In this document: positions 17,484 to 26,200 of the stretch, piece after piece
How positions within the stretch are numbered: the stretch's first letter is position 1
Layout: every line of letters begins with the position of its first letter
Source of the DNA: Rhodocaloribacter sp964552015
GTDB lineage: Bacteria; Bacteroidota; Rhodothermia; Rhodothermales; ISCAR-4553
Reading direction: 5' to 3'
Assembly: GCA_964552015.1 (NCBI GenBank)
Contig: CAZKFR010000004.1
Span: forward strand, 1 to 64,000
DNA length: 64,000 nt
Notes under the pieces: model-generated
Databases searched by the model: none
What the model was told of the DNA's origin: nothing
Seen by the model: only the letters and a program-made list of their open reading frames with translations
Translations under genes and position numbers: made by a program

Positions 17484-18761
17484 TCACTTGAGCAGCATCA
17501 TCTGCTTCGTGGCCGTGAAGGTACCCGCACGGATGACATAGAGGTAGATCCCGTTGCTGAGCCCGGAAGCATCGAAGGTCACCTGATGTTGCCCCGCATC
17601 CTGATAGCCTTCGGCCAGCACGGCCACCTGCTGCCCCAGCGCATTGTACACCGTCACGTTGACGTGGCTGGCCTCGGGGAGCGTATACCGGATCATCGTC
17701 GTCGGGTTGAACGGGTTCGGATAGGCGTCATCGAGGACAAAACCGGCCGGAGCCGTCTCACCGAGCCCCTGCACCTGCCCTTGCAGGCCCGTCACGGCAC
17801 CCGCGGTGCGTGCCCGCGCGGCCGGCCCCATGGCCGGACCTGCCAGCGCCCCCCGGCTCAGATCGCCAGCCGTGCACGAACTGAGCGTGAACGTGCCGGC
17901 CCAGGTGCCCGTCGCGATCTCGCCGATCCCGTCACAGAAGCTGACCCAGTCCCCGCTGTAGCTCAGGTGACCATCCCGCGAACCCGAGTACGTGAACTCG
18001 TCCGTCTCGAACGTGCATCCGTCCCCGTTGTTGTTCCGCGCCAGCAACTCGATCACCCGCGTCGACTTCACCAGCGTGCCCGAGGCGTCCTCCACCGTGT
18101 CCCACGCGTTCGAGATCGTCGAACCCGCCTCCACCGTCCAGTTCGCCATCTCGCTCACGTCCCCGTCGTCATCGACCAGATCCCACACAAACGCAAAGCC
18201 GTCCTCCATGCAGACGTTCCCACTGACCGGCGCGGCGACCTTTACGGTCCCATCGAGGGCATCGGCTTTCTGAGCGCGGGCCAGGCCCTGAGGCCCGAGG
18301 GCCGGTGCGGCGGCCACCGTACGGCGCGGCTGCGACGCGATCGAGCACGAACTGAGCGTGAACGTGCCGGCCCAGGTGCCCGTCGCGATCTCGCCGATCC
18401 CGTCACAGAAGCTGACCCAGTCCCCGCTGTAGCTCAGGTGACCATCCCGCGAACCCGAGTACGTGAACTCGTCCGTCTCGAACGTGCATCCGTCCCCGTT
18501 GTTGTTCCGCGCCAGCAACTCGATCACCCGCGTCGACTTCACCAGCGTGCCCGAGGCGTCCTCCACCGTGTCCCACGCGTTCGAGATCGTCGAACCCGCC
18601 TCCACCGTCCAGTTCGCCATCTCGCTCACGTCCCCGTCGTCATCGACCAGATCCCACACAAACGCAAAGCCGTCCTCCATGCAGACAAATTGCTGCGCCT
18701 GTACCGGCATCCAGATGAGCAAGAGGAGCAGACCGGTAACCGTTGATACTCGTTTTTTCAT
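17484..18761 (-). CDS. secreted protein with duplicated 114-residue domain and type IX sorting domain
   Basis: A 425-residue exported protein. The ATG at 18761 starts a signal peptide (MKKRVSTVTG...MPVQAQ). Residues 26-139 and 183-296 are two copies of one domain, beginning VCMEDGFAFVWDLV and ending TFTLSSC, with four cysteines each. The copies are identical at DNA level. The C-terminal 80 residues are a Por/type IX secretion sorting domain ('YPNPFNPTTMIRYTLPEA', 'VTVYNALGQQVAVL', 'LSNGIYLYVIRAG', 'TKQMMLLK'). The protein is therefore expected at the cell surface or outside. The repeated domain is not recognised. It is followed by a strong terminator at 17386-17425. Confidence 0.85.
   Translation of the reverse strand: MKKRVSTVTGLLLLLIWMPVQAQQFVCMEDGFAFVWDLVDDDGDVSEMANWTVEAGSTISNAWDTVEDASGTLVKSTRVIELLARNNNGDGCTFETDEFTYSGSRDGHLSYSGDWVSFCDGIGEIATGTWAGTFTLSSCSIASQPRRTVAAAPALGPQGLARAQKADALDGTVKVAAPVSGNVCMEDGFAFVWDLVDDDGDVSEMANWTVEAGSTISNAWDTVEDASGTLVKSTRVIELLARNNNGDGCTFETDEFTYSGSRDGHLSYSGDWVSFCDGIGEIATGTWAGTFTLSSCTAGDLSRGALAGPAMGPAARARTAGAVTGLQGQVQGLGETAPAGFVLDDAYPNPFNPTTMIRYTLPEASHVNVTVYNALGQQVAVLAEGYQDAGQHQVTFDASGLSNGIYLYVIRAGTFTATKQMMLLK
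17874..18215 (-). repeat. 342-bp tandem duplication, copy 2
   Basis: This segment is identical base for base, as far as I compared it, to 18345-18686 (offset 471 bp, 157 codons). It encodes residues 183-296 of the sorting-domain protein. It begins and ends at codon boundaries, from VCMED to LSSC. Confidence 0.95.
18345..18686 (-). repeat. 342-bp tandem duplication, copy 1
   Basis: This is the partner of 17874-18215 and encodes residues 26-139 of the same protein. The 129-bp spacer between the copies is alanine-rich, and its sequence is not shared. Confidence 0.95.
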
Positions 18762-18955
18762 GACGCCACCTCCATGAGAGATGATGATTGATGAGGTACG
18801 GCACCCACGAACTGACCCGGGCAGGGGGCCTCCGGGCGGCTCAGGTTTCACCCGGAACCACCACGTGCCATCAACTCGCCTCCCAGGAAAACGATGACCG
18901 AAGCGTCGGAGAATGCAGATCGGCCCCGGAGGAAAGCATAACGTCCCCCAATCCG

Positions 18956-18988
18956 GGATACCGTAAAGAACTGCCTGGCGCGGTATCC
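18956..18988. promoter_or_regulatory. 8-bp inverted repeat in a 312-bp intergenic region
   Basis: The stretch 18762-19073 holds no gene. Its one clear structure is GGATACCG (18956-18963) and CGGTATCC (18981-18988) with a 17-nt spacer, about 200 bp upstream of the sorting-domain gene. It could be an operator or an RNA hairpin. I saw no convincing promoter match. Confidence 0.3.
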
Positions 18989-19073
18989 GAATCCATCAGG
19001 GTGCCTGTTCATCAATACACAATCCCGGCGGCAAAGGCAAGACGGATAACTATTTTTTTCCCAGGGACTTTCG

Positions 19074-19925
19074 TCATCGCAGGTAGTACCTCGGGGGCTC
19101 GTCGGCCACGAGGGCACAGATTTCGAGGTGCGCCATGATGGGCGAGGTTTTGACCTTGGCCATCAGCACCTCCTCGACCTGAAAGAGTCCCGTCTTGTTC
19201 TCCATCGCGATGGTGATGCGTACCGGTTTCGACTCGCCCGGTGTGATGTCGACACGCCGGATGGCGCTGGCCGAATAGCGGTGGATGTCGCCGACGACGG
19301 GGTCCCGATCGAGCACCTGCGGGATGCGGGACCGGCCCTGCGTCATGTCGGTGCCGTCGGCCACGAGCACCACGCCGGCCTCGACGGAGTGGATCCGGCT
19401 GTGCCCCATGTGCCCCACGATCACTTCGTGCGCCATCGCCCGGACGGCCACCCGCATCGGGTCGCCCTCCGGGTACACGAGGGCCAGGTGCCGTTCGATG
19501 AACCGGTCCGCCAGCACGAGGGAATGCCACTCGTGGGCCTCGCGGGTAACCCCCATGCCCACGTCGTGGAGGAAACACCCGAGGGCCACGGCCACCTGGG
19601 CATCCTCGAACGTCCCGATTTCTTCCCGGACGAGAGAGGGCAGGATCCCCTGCTCGTGGAGCAGCCGGAGAATCTTCAGCGCGTTGTAGGTCGTGATCCG
19701 GGCATGGACGGGCCCGTGATCGTTGTACCCCAGACGCCGTACCGAGACGGCGTTGGCATAGCTATGATACAGGTTGATCTCCCGATCGACGAGCAGGCTC
19801 TCGAAGAGCCGATGAACGCGCCCCGTGGTACGTTCGAGCAGCACCCGGTCGAGTTCGGTTTCTTTGGGACTGGGGATCGTCCAATCGGGGAAACGGGGAG
19901 CGGGCGTCTCGGCACCGTGTTCCAT
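19074..19925 (-). CDS. HD-domain metal-dependent phosphohydrolase
   Basis: A cytoplasmic 283-residue HD-superfamily protein. The motifs visible are 'YNDHGPVHARI' (67-77) supplying the first histidine, 'CFLHDVGMGVTREAHEWHS' (117-135) with the HD pair at 120-121, and 'MAHEVIVGHMGHSRIHSVEA' with further histidines. 'VLVADGTDMTQGRSRIP' follows. The layout resembles the HD hydrolases of the COG3294 type, whose substrate is not known. The start at 19925 was chosen because upstream residues are proline-rich and overlap the neighbouring gene. It follows the GH19 gene by 17 bp, at the end of a six-gene run. Confidence 0.82.
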   Translation of the reverse strand: MEHGAETPAPRFPDWTIPSPKETELDRVLLERTTGRVHRLFESLLVDREINLYHSYANAVSVRRLGYNDHGPVHARITTYNALKILRLLHEQGILPSLVREEIGTFEDAQVAVALGCFLHDVGMGVTREAHEWHSLVLADRFIERHLALVYPEGDPMRVAVRAMAHEVIVGHMGHSRIHSVEAGVVLVADGTDMTQGRSRIPQVLDRDPVVGDIHRYSASAIRRVDITPGESKPVRITIAMENKTGLFQVEEVLMAKVKTSPIMAHLEICALVADEPPRYYLR

Positions 19926-19942
19926 GGCGAGTCCGGTGGGGT

Positions 19943-20563
19943 TCAGAGCCGGTCGGGCGGGCGGAGGATGATGCCGCCGGCCGGATCGGGCGGGCGAACG
20001 GGAGCCGGCGCCAGGTCCGGGATACGCAGGAGCACCGTGCGTACCCGCCGGAGCAGGGCAATACGGTCCATAATGCCGTTCAGGCCCCCGTTGATGCGGC
20101 GTGTTAGGGCATAGACATCGTTGCGGTCGGCCAGGGCGTTGAGGCGGTGGCGGTGCCAGAACCACCCGGCCACGTCGGCGGCGGCGGGCGGTTCGGCCAG
20201 GGCGTCCGGGTTGCCGACGTAGTCGATGCCGGTGTCGCGGCTGTAGGCGGTGTAGTTGGCCCGGCCGGTGAGCTGGATCAGGCCACGCCCGCGGAACCGG
20301 AAGCCGTCCCCGGGTCGCGTATTGCCCAGGTCGGCGCGGCCCTCATAGCGTTGCTGCGCCGGCGTCGGCCCCCATAGTTCCTCGGTGTAGCGGAGCCTGC
20401 CCGATTCGTGCAGCACCTGGGCCAGAAAATGCGATTCCCGCCGATACGTGTCGATGGCATAGCGGGCCATCGTGGCGTTGATGGCCTCGACGAACCGGCC
20501 GGCCAGCGTGGCAGGCGCCGGTGTGATCATCTCGGCCAGCGTATCGGCGCGGAGCATCAGCAT
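19943..20563 (-). CDS. GH19-family glycoside hydrolase (endolysin/chitinase-like)
   Basis: A 206-residue protein of the lysozyme-like GH19 family, which cleaves chitin or peptidoglycan. Catalytic glutamates are visible in 'LHESGRLRYTEELWG' (51-65). 'GDGFRFRGRGLIQLTGRANY' (85-104) and the C-terminal 'INGGLNGIMDR' are also typical. There is no signal peptide, so it would stay in the cytoplasm unless exported by another route. Two starts are possible: ATG at 20563, or ATG at 20557, which overlaps the moaE stop as TGATG and would be translationally coupled. Its place directly behind moaD-moaE is unusual. Confidence 0.85.
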   Translation of the reverse strand: MLMLRADTLAEMITPAPATLAGRFVEAINATMARYAIDTYRRESHFLAQVLHESGRLRYTEELWGPTPAQQRYEGRADLGNTRPGDGFRFRGRGLIQLTGRANYTAYSRDTGIDYVGNPDALAEPPAAADVAGWFWHRHRLNALADRNDVYALTRRINGGLNGIMDRIALLRRVRTVLLRIPDLAPAPVRPPDPAGGIILRPPDRL

Positions 20564-21048
20564 GGGGGATCCCCCGGGGTGGTCATGGAAGAGGATGACC
20601 GCTCGCCTTCCACCCACACGCAGCGGCCGTCGGCATAGTGCTCGCGTTTCCAGATCGGCACCTCCTGCTTGAGCCGATCGATCAGGTAACGGCAGGCGGC
20701 AAAGGCATCGGCCCGGTGCGGGGTGGCCACCCCGATGAGGACACTCGCCTCGGCCGAGGGGACGACCCCCAGGCGGTGCCAGAAACACACGCGCTCGACC
20801 GGCCACCGCGCCCGGGCTTCCTCCACCAGACGCGCCATCTCGTTCAGCGCCATCGGGACATAGGCTTCGTACGCCAGTTCCACCGTCTCGACATCCTCCG
20901 TCCACCGGCGCGTGATGCCCAGAAACAGGTCGATGGCCCCGGCGCGGGGGGTCTGCAGGAAGGGCATCGCCGTGGTCACGTCGAGCAGATCGTCCTGGAG
21001 ACGAATCCACTGCACGTCGTCCTTGCGTTCCCGGGCGAAGTCGTTCAT
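20557..21048 (-). CDS. moaE: molybdopterin synthase catalytic subunit
   Basis: The large subunit of molybdopterin synthase (163 residues, normal for MoaE), which inserts sulfur carried by MoaD into precursor Z during molybdenum-cofactor synthesis in the cytoplasm. Typical segments are 'AGAIDLFLGITRR', 'LAYEAYVPMALNEM', 'VERVCFWHRLGVVPSAEASV' and the catalytic-lysine region 'IDRLKQEVPIWKREHY'. It lies 29 bp after moaD, and its stop overlaps the GH19 start. moaA, moaC and moeA are not in the window. The last dozen residues (SSSSMTTPGDPPC) look non-conserved. Confidence 0.93.
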   Translation of the reverse strand: MNDFARERKDDVQWIRLQDDLLDVTTAMPFLQTPRAGAIDLFLGITRRWTEDVETVELAYEAYVPMALNEMARLVEEARARWPVERVCFWHRLGVVPSAEASVLIGVATPHRADAFAACRYLIDRLKQEVPIWKREHYADGRCVWVEGERSSSSMTTPGDPPC

Positions 21049-21077
21049 CCTTTCGTGGGTCGGGTTCCGGGGGGCGT

Positions 21078-21374
21078 TCAGCCGCCGCTGACCGGTGTGA
21101 TGAGCGCCACCTCATCGCCCTCGGCCAGGCGCACCGAGGCCGGCTCGTAGTGCTCGTTGACGGCCAGACGAAGTACCGGCCGGTAGCGGTCCACCACGGG
21201 AAAGCGCCGGGCCAGTTCGTCGAGCACATCCGCGGCCGTGGCCGGCTCGGGCAGATGCAGCCGCATCCGGTGGCACCCCGTATGTTCGCGCAGGACGCTG
21301 AACAGCAACACGGTTACCGTGATGCTCCGGGGCGTGGCCGCAGCCTTGTCTTTCGATTCAGCGGGCTGGCTCAC
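21078..21374 (-). CDS. moaD: MoaD-like sulfur carrier protein
   Basis: A 98-residue ubiquitin-fold protein ending in the GG needed for adenylation and thiocarboxylation (C-terminus ITPVSGG). 'VTVLLFSVLREHTG' is the first strand pair and 'TAADVLDELARRFP' the helix. It is the small subunit of molybdopterin synthase, next to moaE. The start codon is GTG at 21374, overlapping the peroxiredoxin stop by 4 nt (GTGA), which suggests translational coupling. The first 16 residues are a polar extension not usual in MoaD. Confidence 0.88.
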   Translation of the reverse strand: MSQPAESKDKAAATPRSITVTVLLFSVLREHTGCHRMRLHLPEPATAADVLDELARRFPVVDRYRPVLRLAVNEHYEPASVRLAEGDEVALITPVSGG

Positions 21375-21844
21375 AGGCTGCTCACACAGGCTTTGACGGC
21401 GTCCAGGTCCGGCAGTTCGCCGGCGTTCTCCAGCACCTCGGCGTACTGCACGACGCCGCTGCGGTCGATCACGAAAGCTGCCCGCCTGGCGATGCGGTCG
21501 AGGCGCATCGGCGTGAAATCGCGGTTGTACTTGGCCCCGTAGGCGGCACAGACCTCGGCGTCGTGATCGCTCAGGAGCCGGAAACGGAAGCCGTGCACCT
21601 TCTTGAACTCGGCCAGCACGAACGGGGAATCGGTCGAGATCCCCACAACCTCGGTGTCGGGTCCGTAAGCTTCCAGGTCGTTGTTGACCATGTTCAACTC
21701 GGTCGTGCAGACGCTCGTGAAAGCTCCGGGGAAGAACAACAGCACGACGTTCTTCTTCTCGAGGACCTCCCGCAGCGTGAATGGTTCGCGCTGATCGTCG
21801 TAGAGCGTGAAATCCGGGGCTTGCTGTCCTTTTTCGATACGCAT
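21371..21844 (-). CDS. peroxiredoxin (AhpC/TSA, AhpE/Bcp-like)
   Basis: A 157-residue thioredoxin-fold peroxidase that reduces hydrogen peroxide or organic hydroperoxides in the cytoplasm. The peroxidatic cysteine is Cys46 in 'FFPGAFTSVCTTE'. 'PDFTLYDDQ' and the 'GISTDSPFVLAEF' segment are typical. A second cysteine in 'DAEVCAAYG' and one near the C-terminus (KACVSSL) could resolve the sulfenate. The ATG at 21844 was chosen because it gives the family's standard start 'KGQQAPDFTL'. It lies 43 bp after the permease gene and overlaps moaD by 4 nt. Confidence 0.92.
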   Translation of the reverse strand: MRIEKGQQAPDFTLYDDQREPFTLREVLEKKNVVLLFFPGAFTSVCTTELNMVNNDLEAYGPDTEVVGISTDSPFVLAEFKKVHGFRFRLLSDHDAEVCAAYGAKYNRDFTPMRLDRIARRAAFVIDRSGVVQYAEVLENAGELPDLDAVKACVSSL

Positions 21845-21887
21845 ACGCTTCTGGGTCCGTTCGGGGGTACAGGTTCGTGTTCGCCGA

Positions 21888-23132
21888 TCAGTAGAAACGG
21901 ATGGCACGGATCGGTTCGATGCGCGCCGCCACCCGGGCGGGAATATAGGCGGCGGCCGCGCAGAGCGAAAGGGCCACCAGGGCCACCAGCGCGAAATCCA
22001 GCGGGTTGATCTCCACCGGCGCCGTCTTCATGTAATACGCCTCCGGCGGCAACGGGATCACGCCGTAGCGCTGCTGCACGAGCGCCAGGGCCAGGGCGAG
22101 TCCTTCCCCGATGAGCGTCCCGACCCCGCCAATCAGCAGCCCCAGCCACAGGTACAGGCGGCGCAACCGCTTCGGCGAAGCGCCCAGACTGACGAGCACG
22201 CCGATCTCCCGGGTCTTCTCCAGGATGATCATCAGCAGCGTCCCGATCAGGTTGAACGCCGCCACGAGGATGATGACGCCGATCACGAGCGGGATGATAC
22301 TCTGTTGCAGGTTGACCCAGGCGAAATAGCTGTGGTACACCTCGTAGATGGTCCGGGCCATGATGGGATACCCCCACCGCTCGTTGATCCGCTCCGCCAC
22401 GGCCTCGATCCGGGACGGGTCGTCCAGCGTCAGATCGAAGCGTGTGACCTCGTCGGGTCCGTACTCCAGGAGGGCGCGGGCCACGTCGAGGTCGGTGAAG
22501 ACGTAGAGTTCGTCGAAGTTGGCAAAGGAGGTCTCGTAGATGCCCGCTACGTAGAACGGCTTGACGCGCGGCAGGCGGGAGAAGGACAGGTCGCCGCCGG
22601 TGTTGCGCATGGAGAAGGCGGTCACCCGGTCGCCTACCTTCAGGCCCAGGAGGCGGGCGAGGCGGCTGCCGATCACGAGGCCGGGGAGCCCCTCAGGGTT
22701 CGGGCCGAACCGTGCCGTACCCTCGACGAGATGACGCGCCAGATACGGCGGCAGCGTGTCCGTGCCCACGAGCGCGATGCCGTCGATGTGCGTGGCCGAC
22801 CGGCGCAGGAGCGCGAACTCCTGCACCACGGGGGCCACCCGCGCCACGCCCTCCTCGGCCGCCAGCCCGTACGCCAGGGCCGTGGCCCCCTGCACAGGGG
22901 TGTCGGTCAAGCTCTCGACCTGCACATGGGCCCCGAAGCCGACGATCTTCTGCTCGATCTCACGGCTGAAGCCCCGCACGATGGACAGCGCCAGAAGCAG
23001 GGCCGCCACCCCCACGGCCACGCCGCCCACGGACACGTAGGTGACGAAGTGGAGGAACCGACGACCCTCTTCCCGCCCGCGGGCCTGCCGCAGGTACCGG
23101 AGGGCGACGAACTGTTCGAAGCGAAGAGCCAC
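21888..23132 (-). CDS. LolC/LolE-type ABC transporter permease
   Basis: A 414-residue inner-membrane protein with an N-terminal membrane segment (about 29-53), a large periplasmic MacB-like domain (about 55-260) and three C-terminal membrane segments of the FtsX fold. Wording such as 'RFLHFVTYVSVGGVAVGVAA', 'ALSIVRGFSREIEQKIVGF' and 'ILEKTREIGVLVSLGASPK' is characteristic of LolC/LolE permeases that release lipoproteins to LolA. The ATPase LolD is not adjacent. It is first in a six-gene minus-strand run. A general FtsX-type exporter role cannot be excluded. Confidence 0.87.
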   Translation of the reverse strand: MALRFEQFVALRYLRQARGREEGRRFLHFVTYVSVGGVAVGVAALLLALSIVRGFSREIEQKIVGFGAHVQVESLTDTPVQGATALAYGLAAEEGVARVAPVVQEFALLRRSATHIDGIALVGTDTLPPYLARHLVEGTARFGPNPEGLPGLVIGSRLARLLGLKVGDRVTAFSMRNTGGDLSFSRLPRVKPFYVAGIYETSFANFDELYVFTDLDVARALLEYGPDEVTRFDLTLDDPSRIEAVAERINERWGYPIMARTIYEVYHSYFAWVNLQQSIIPLVIGVIILVAAFNLIGTLLMIILEKTREIGVLVSLGASPKRLRRLYLWLGLLIGGVGTLIGEGLALALALVQQRYGVIPLPPEAYYMKTAPVEINPLDFALVALVALSLCAAAAYIPARVAARIEPIRAIRFY

Positions 23133-23270
23133 GCGATCCTGATGGACGGTTCTTGCGGAAGCCGCTATCAGGACGTCAGCCTTCCTCCTTTGATCCGCCG
23201 CAATGATTTTTTTACGTCCCCCCGGCTGCCGGACCCGGACAGGCCGGGCGACCCGCCGGGATCTGCCGCA

Positions 23271-26200
23271 TCAGGCTCCGGCTGTGCCTTCGCTCGTGCC
23301 CACGACGAAGTGGTACGGCGGCCAGGGACCCGTCAACTCGAACCGGAAGCCCAGGCCCATGCTCTCGCCGGCGAGTTCCGTCACCATCTCCTTGAACGCC
23401 TCTTCTTCGCTCTCAGCCACCAGATACGCCAGGTTGGCCACCAGTTCTTCCGCGTTCTGGCCGGGCTCACCCGCCAGCGGCTTGACCACGCTTTCATCGG
23501 CGATCGACCGGAGCGCTTCATGCGTCCGCTTCACACTGTGTTCCGTAATCAGGTCCAGCGTCTCCCGCGCATCGAGTGCCTCGGTCTTGTCCAGTTCCTC
23601 GCGGACGTACTGCCCGATCCCGCTCGCCACCTCGCGCAGCATCTCATCGACACGTTCGCGTCCTTCCTCGACCTTCCGCTGCAGCATCGCGTTGTCCCGG
23701 TAGATCCGCAGGCCCCACTCGCGGCGACCGGCCATCCGTTCCATGGCATCCATCAGGTGCTCATGCCGCGCATCGATCAGAGCCCGGATCTGATCCTCGT
23801 CCGCACACACGGTGCCGAAGCGCATCGGGATCAGCGTGCCGGCCTCCTGAAAGCGCTCCATGACCTGCCCGTGCTTACGAACCTGCTCCCGCACCCAGGC
23901 CGGATCCTGCAGCCGCTCCTCGCGCTCGCCGGGACCGAACGGATCGGCGGGCACCTCGCTGTAGAGCACCACCAGGTCCCGATGCACCAGGGTCCTGACC
24001 GGATGGGCGGGATCCATGCCGGGTTGCTCAATGGCTTCGGCCTCATCCCGCGCCTCGACCGGCAACACACCATAGACGTAATAAACCGGGGTATCCCCAC
24101 GCTCCCCGACGACTTCGCCAGCCTCGGCCGCTTCGGCCACTTCCTCCACCTCGGCCGCCTCGGCCACTTCCTCCACCTCGGCCACTTCCTCCACCTCGGC
24201 CACCTCGGCCACTTCCTCCATCTCGACCGCCTCGGCCACCTCGTCTTCGACGGCTTCGGCCGTCATGCCGGGAGCCGCCTCGTCCTCGGTGGCGGGGCTG
24301 GCTGGCTCACNNNNNNNNNNNNNNNNNNNNNNNNNNNNNNNNNNNNNNNNNNNNNNNNNNNNNNNNNNNNNNNNNNNNNNNNNNNNNNNNNNNNNNNNNN
24401 NNNNNNNNNNTCGGCCGTCATGCCGGGAGCCGCCTCGTCCTCGGTGGCGGGGCTGGCTGGCTCACGGGCCTCGTCCTCGACCACCACGACGTCCTCGGGT
24501 ACCCTGCCGGACGGTTGACCACCGTGCGTGTCCGACTCCTCTTCCGGCTGCCGGGCGTCCGTGCCGGCCTCGGGGCTCTCGGCCCAGGCCAGGATCGAGT
24601 CGGCTTCCAGGTCCAGCACATCGGCGAGCGCTTCATCGAGCGCGTCCGCGTCCGAAAAGACCTCATCCGTGGCGTCAACCCCGTCACCGTCTTCGTCGAA
24701 GTCTTCGGACGACACTTCCTGGATCATGGACGTGCTTTCGCCTTCCTCGGCGCCGGCATCGGAATCGACCGTACCGGCAGCAGCCGGCGTCTCGAAATGC
24801 ACTTCCTGGAGGAACGAAACGGCGGGACTGGCTGCATCCCCCGAGGATCCGGGCTCTGCGCCCGGCTGGCTCGCCGCCGCCCGGCTGGCCGCTTCGACGG
24901 CCTCGCGGAAAAAGGCTTCGTGCTCCTCGACGCCACGCGCCACGGCCTCGTTGATTTCGCGGATGGCCTCGGTGAGCATATTCTGGAGCATACGCTCTTT
25001 GAGCACGCGACGTGCTTCCACGAGTGCCTCATCCTTCCGGTCCACCCGGGTCATGGCCTCACGGGCCGCCGCTTCCGCGTCACGCAGGGCCTCGGTGGCC
25101 ACCCGTGCGATGTCGGCGATGAGCTGTTCGCGGAGGGCCTCCCGGGCCTGGGTGAGGGCGGGGTCTTCGTCGGGAATATGCTGCCGGGCCGCCCGTGCGG
25201 TTTCGCCCGCATCGGCCAGTGCTTCGGTAGAGCGACGCGCCACTTCTTCGATGAGCAGCGAGGCCAGCCGATGCCGGGCCTCGTCGAGCACGACGGCATC
25301 CTCGGGGACGTGCCGGTGGGCCTGTTCGGCCACCCGGGCGGCATCGTCGAGGCTGTCCGTGGCCCGCCGGGCGACGTCGGCCAGCAGCTGCTCGCGCAGC
25401 GCGTCGACGGCCCGGAGCAGCGCCTCGTGGTCGTCGTCGATGCGGTGCCGGGCCTGTCCGGCGGTCGCCTCGGCGTCGGCGATGGCTTCGGCGGCGCGCT
25501 CGGCCACCTCTCCGTGCAACCGCTCGATCAGGGCTTCGATGCTCCGGTGCAGCGCCGGATCGTCGTCGGGCACATGGGCTCGCGCCGCCCGGGCGGCGGC
25601 CCCGGCGTCGGCGAGTCGTGCGGTGGCTGCTTCGCCCACCTCGGCGTGCAGCCGTTCGAGGAGCGCCTCCACGACGGCCACCACGGCCGGGTGGTCCGCC
25701 TCGATGCGTGCCCGGGCATGCCGGGCCGCCGTCTCGGTGTCGCCCAGCCGTTCGGCCGCCTGTCCGGCCACCTCATCGACGAGCATCTGATAGAGGGCAT
25801 CGATGGCCTGCTGCACGCGCTCGTCCGAGCGATCGATGCGCCCCCGGGCGGCCTCGGCCACGGCCACGGCGTCGGACATCCCCGCCATGGTCTGTTCGGC
25901 CACCAGGGAGACGATCATCTCATACAGGTGCTCGCGGGCCTGCCGGAAGACCTCCTGGTCCAGGTCGATCCGCGAACGTACCTCCTCGGCATCCCAGGGA
26001 CTCTCCTGCATACGCTCCGCGACCCCCTGCGCCATCTCGTCGAGCAGCAGGTCCCGCAGGGCCTCCACGCCGCGCTCTACGACCTCCGGCTCCGACTCCA
26101 TCCGGGCGCGGGCCTTGCGCGCCAGGGCCCCGGCATCCTCCAGAGCCGTAGCGGAACGGCGGACGATCTCCTGAAGCAACAGCTCCTGCAACACGCTGCT

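Noticed and set aside
19943..20563. Prophage remnant suggested by the endolysin-like GH19 gene
   Set aside because: No holin, integrase, capsid or terminase gene is nearby, and the gene is embedded in a metabolic operon.
24120..24250. Short direct repeats that might be a CRISPR array
   Set aside because: They are in-frame VAEVEE-type codon repeats inside the GvpL/F fusion linker, without unique spacers.
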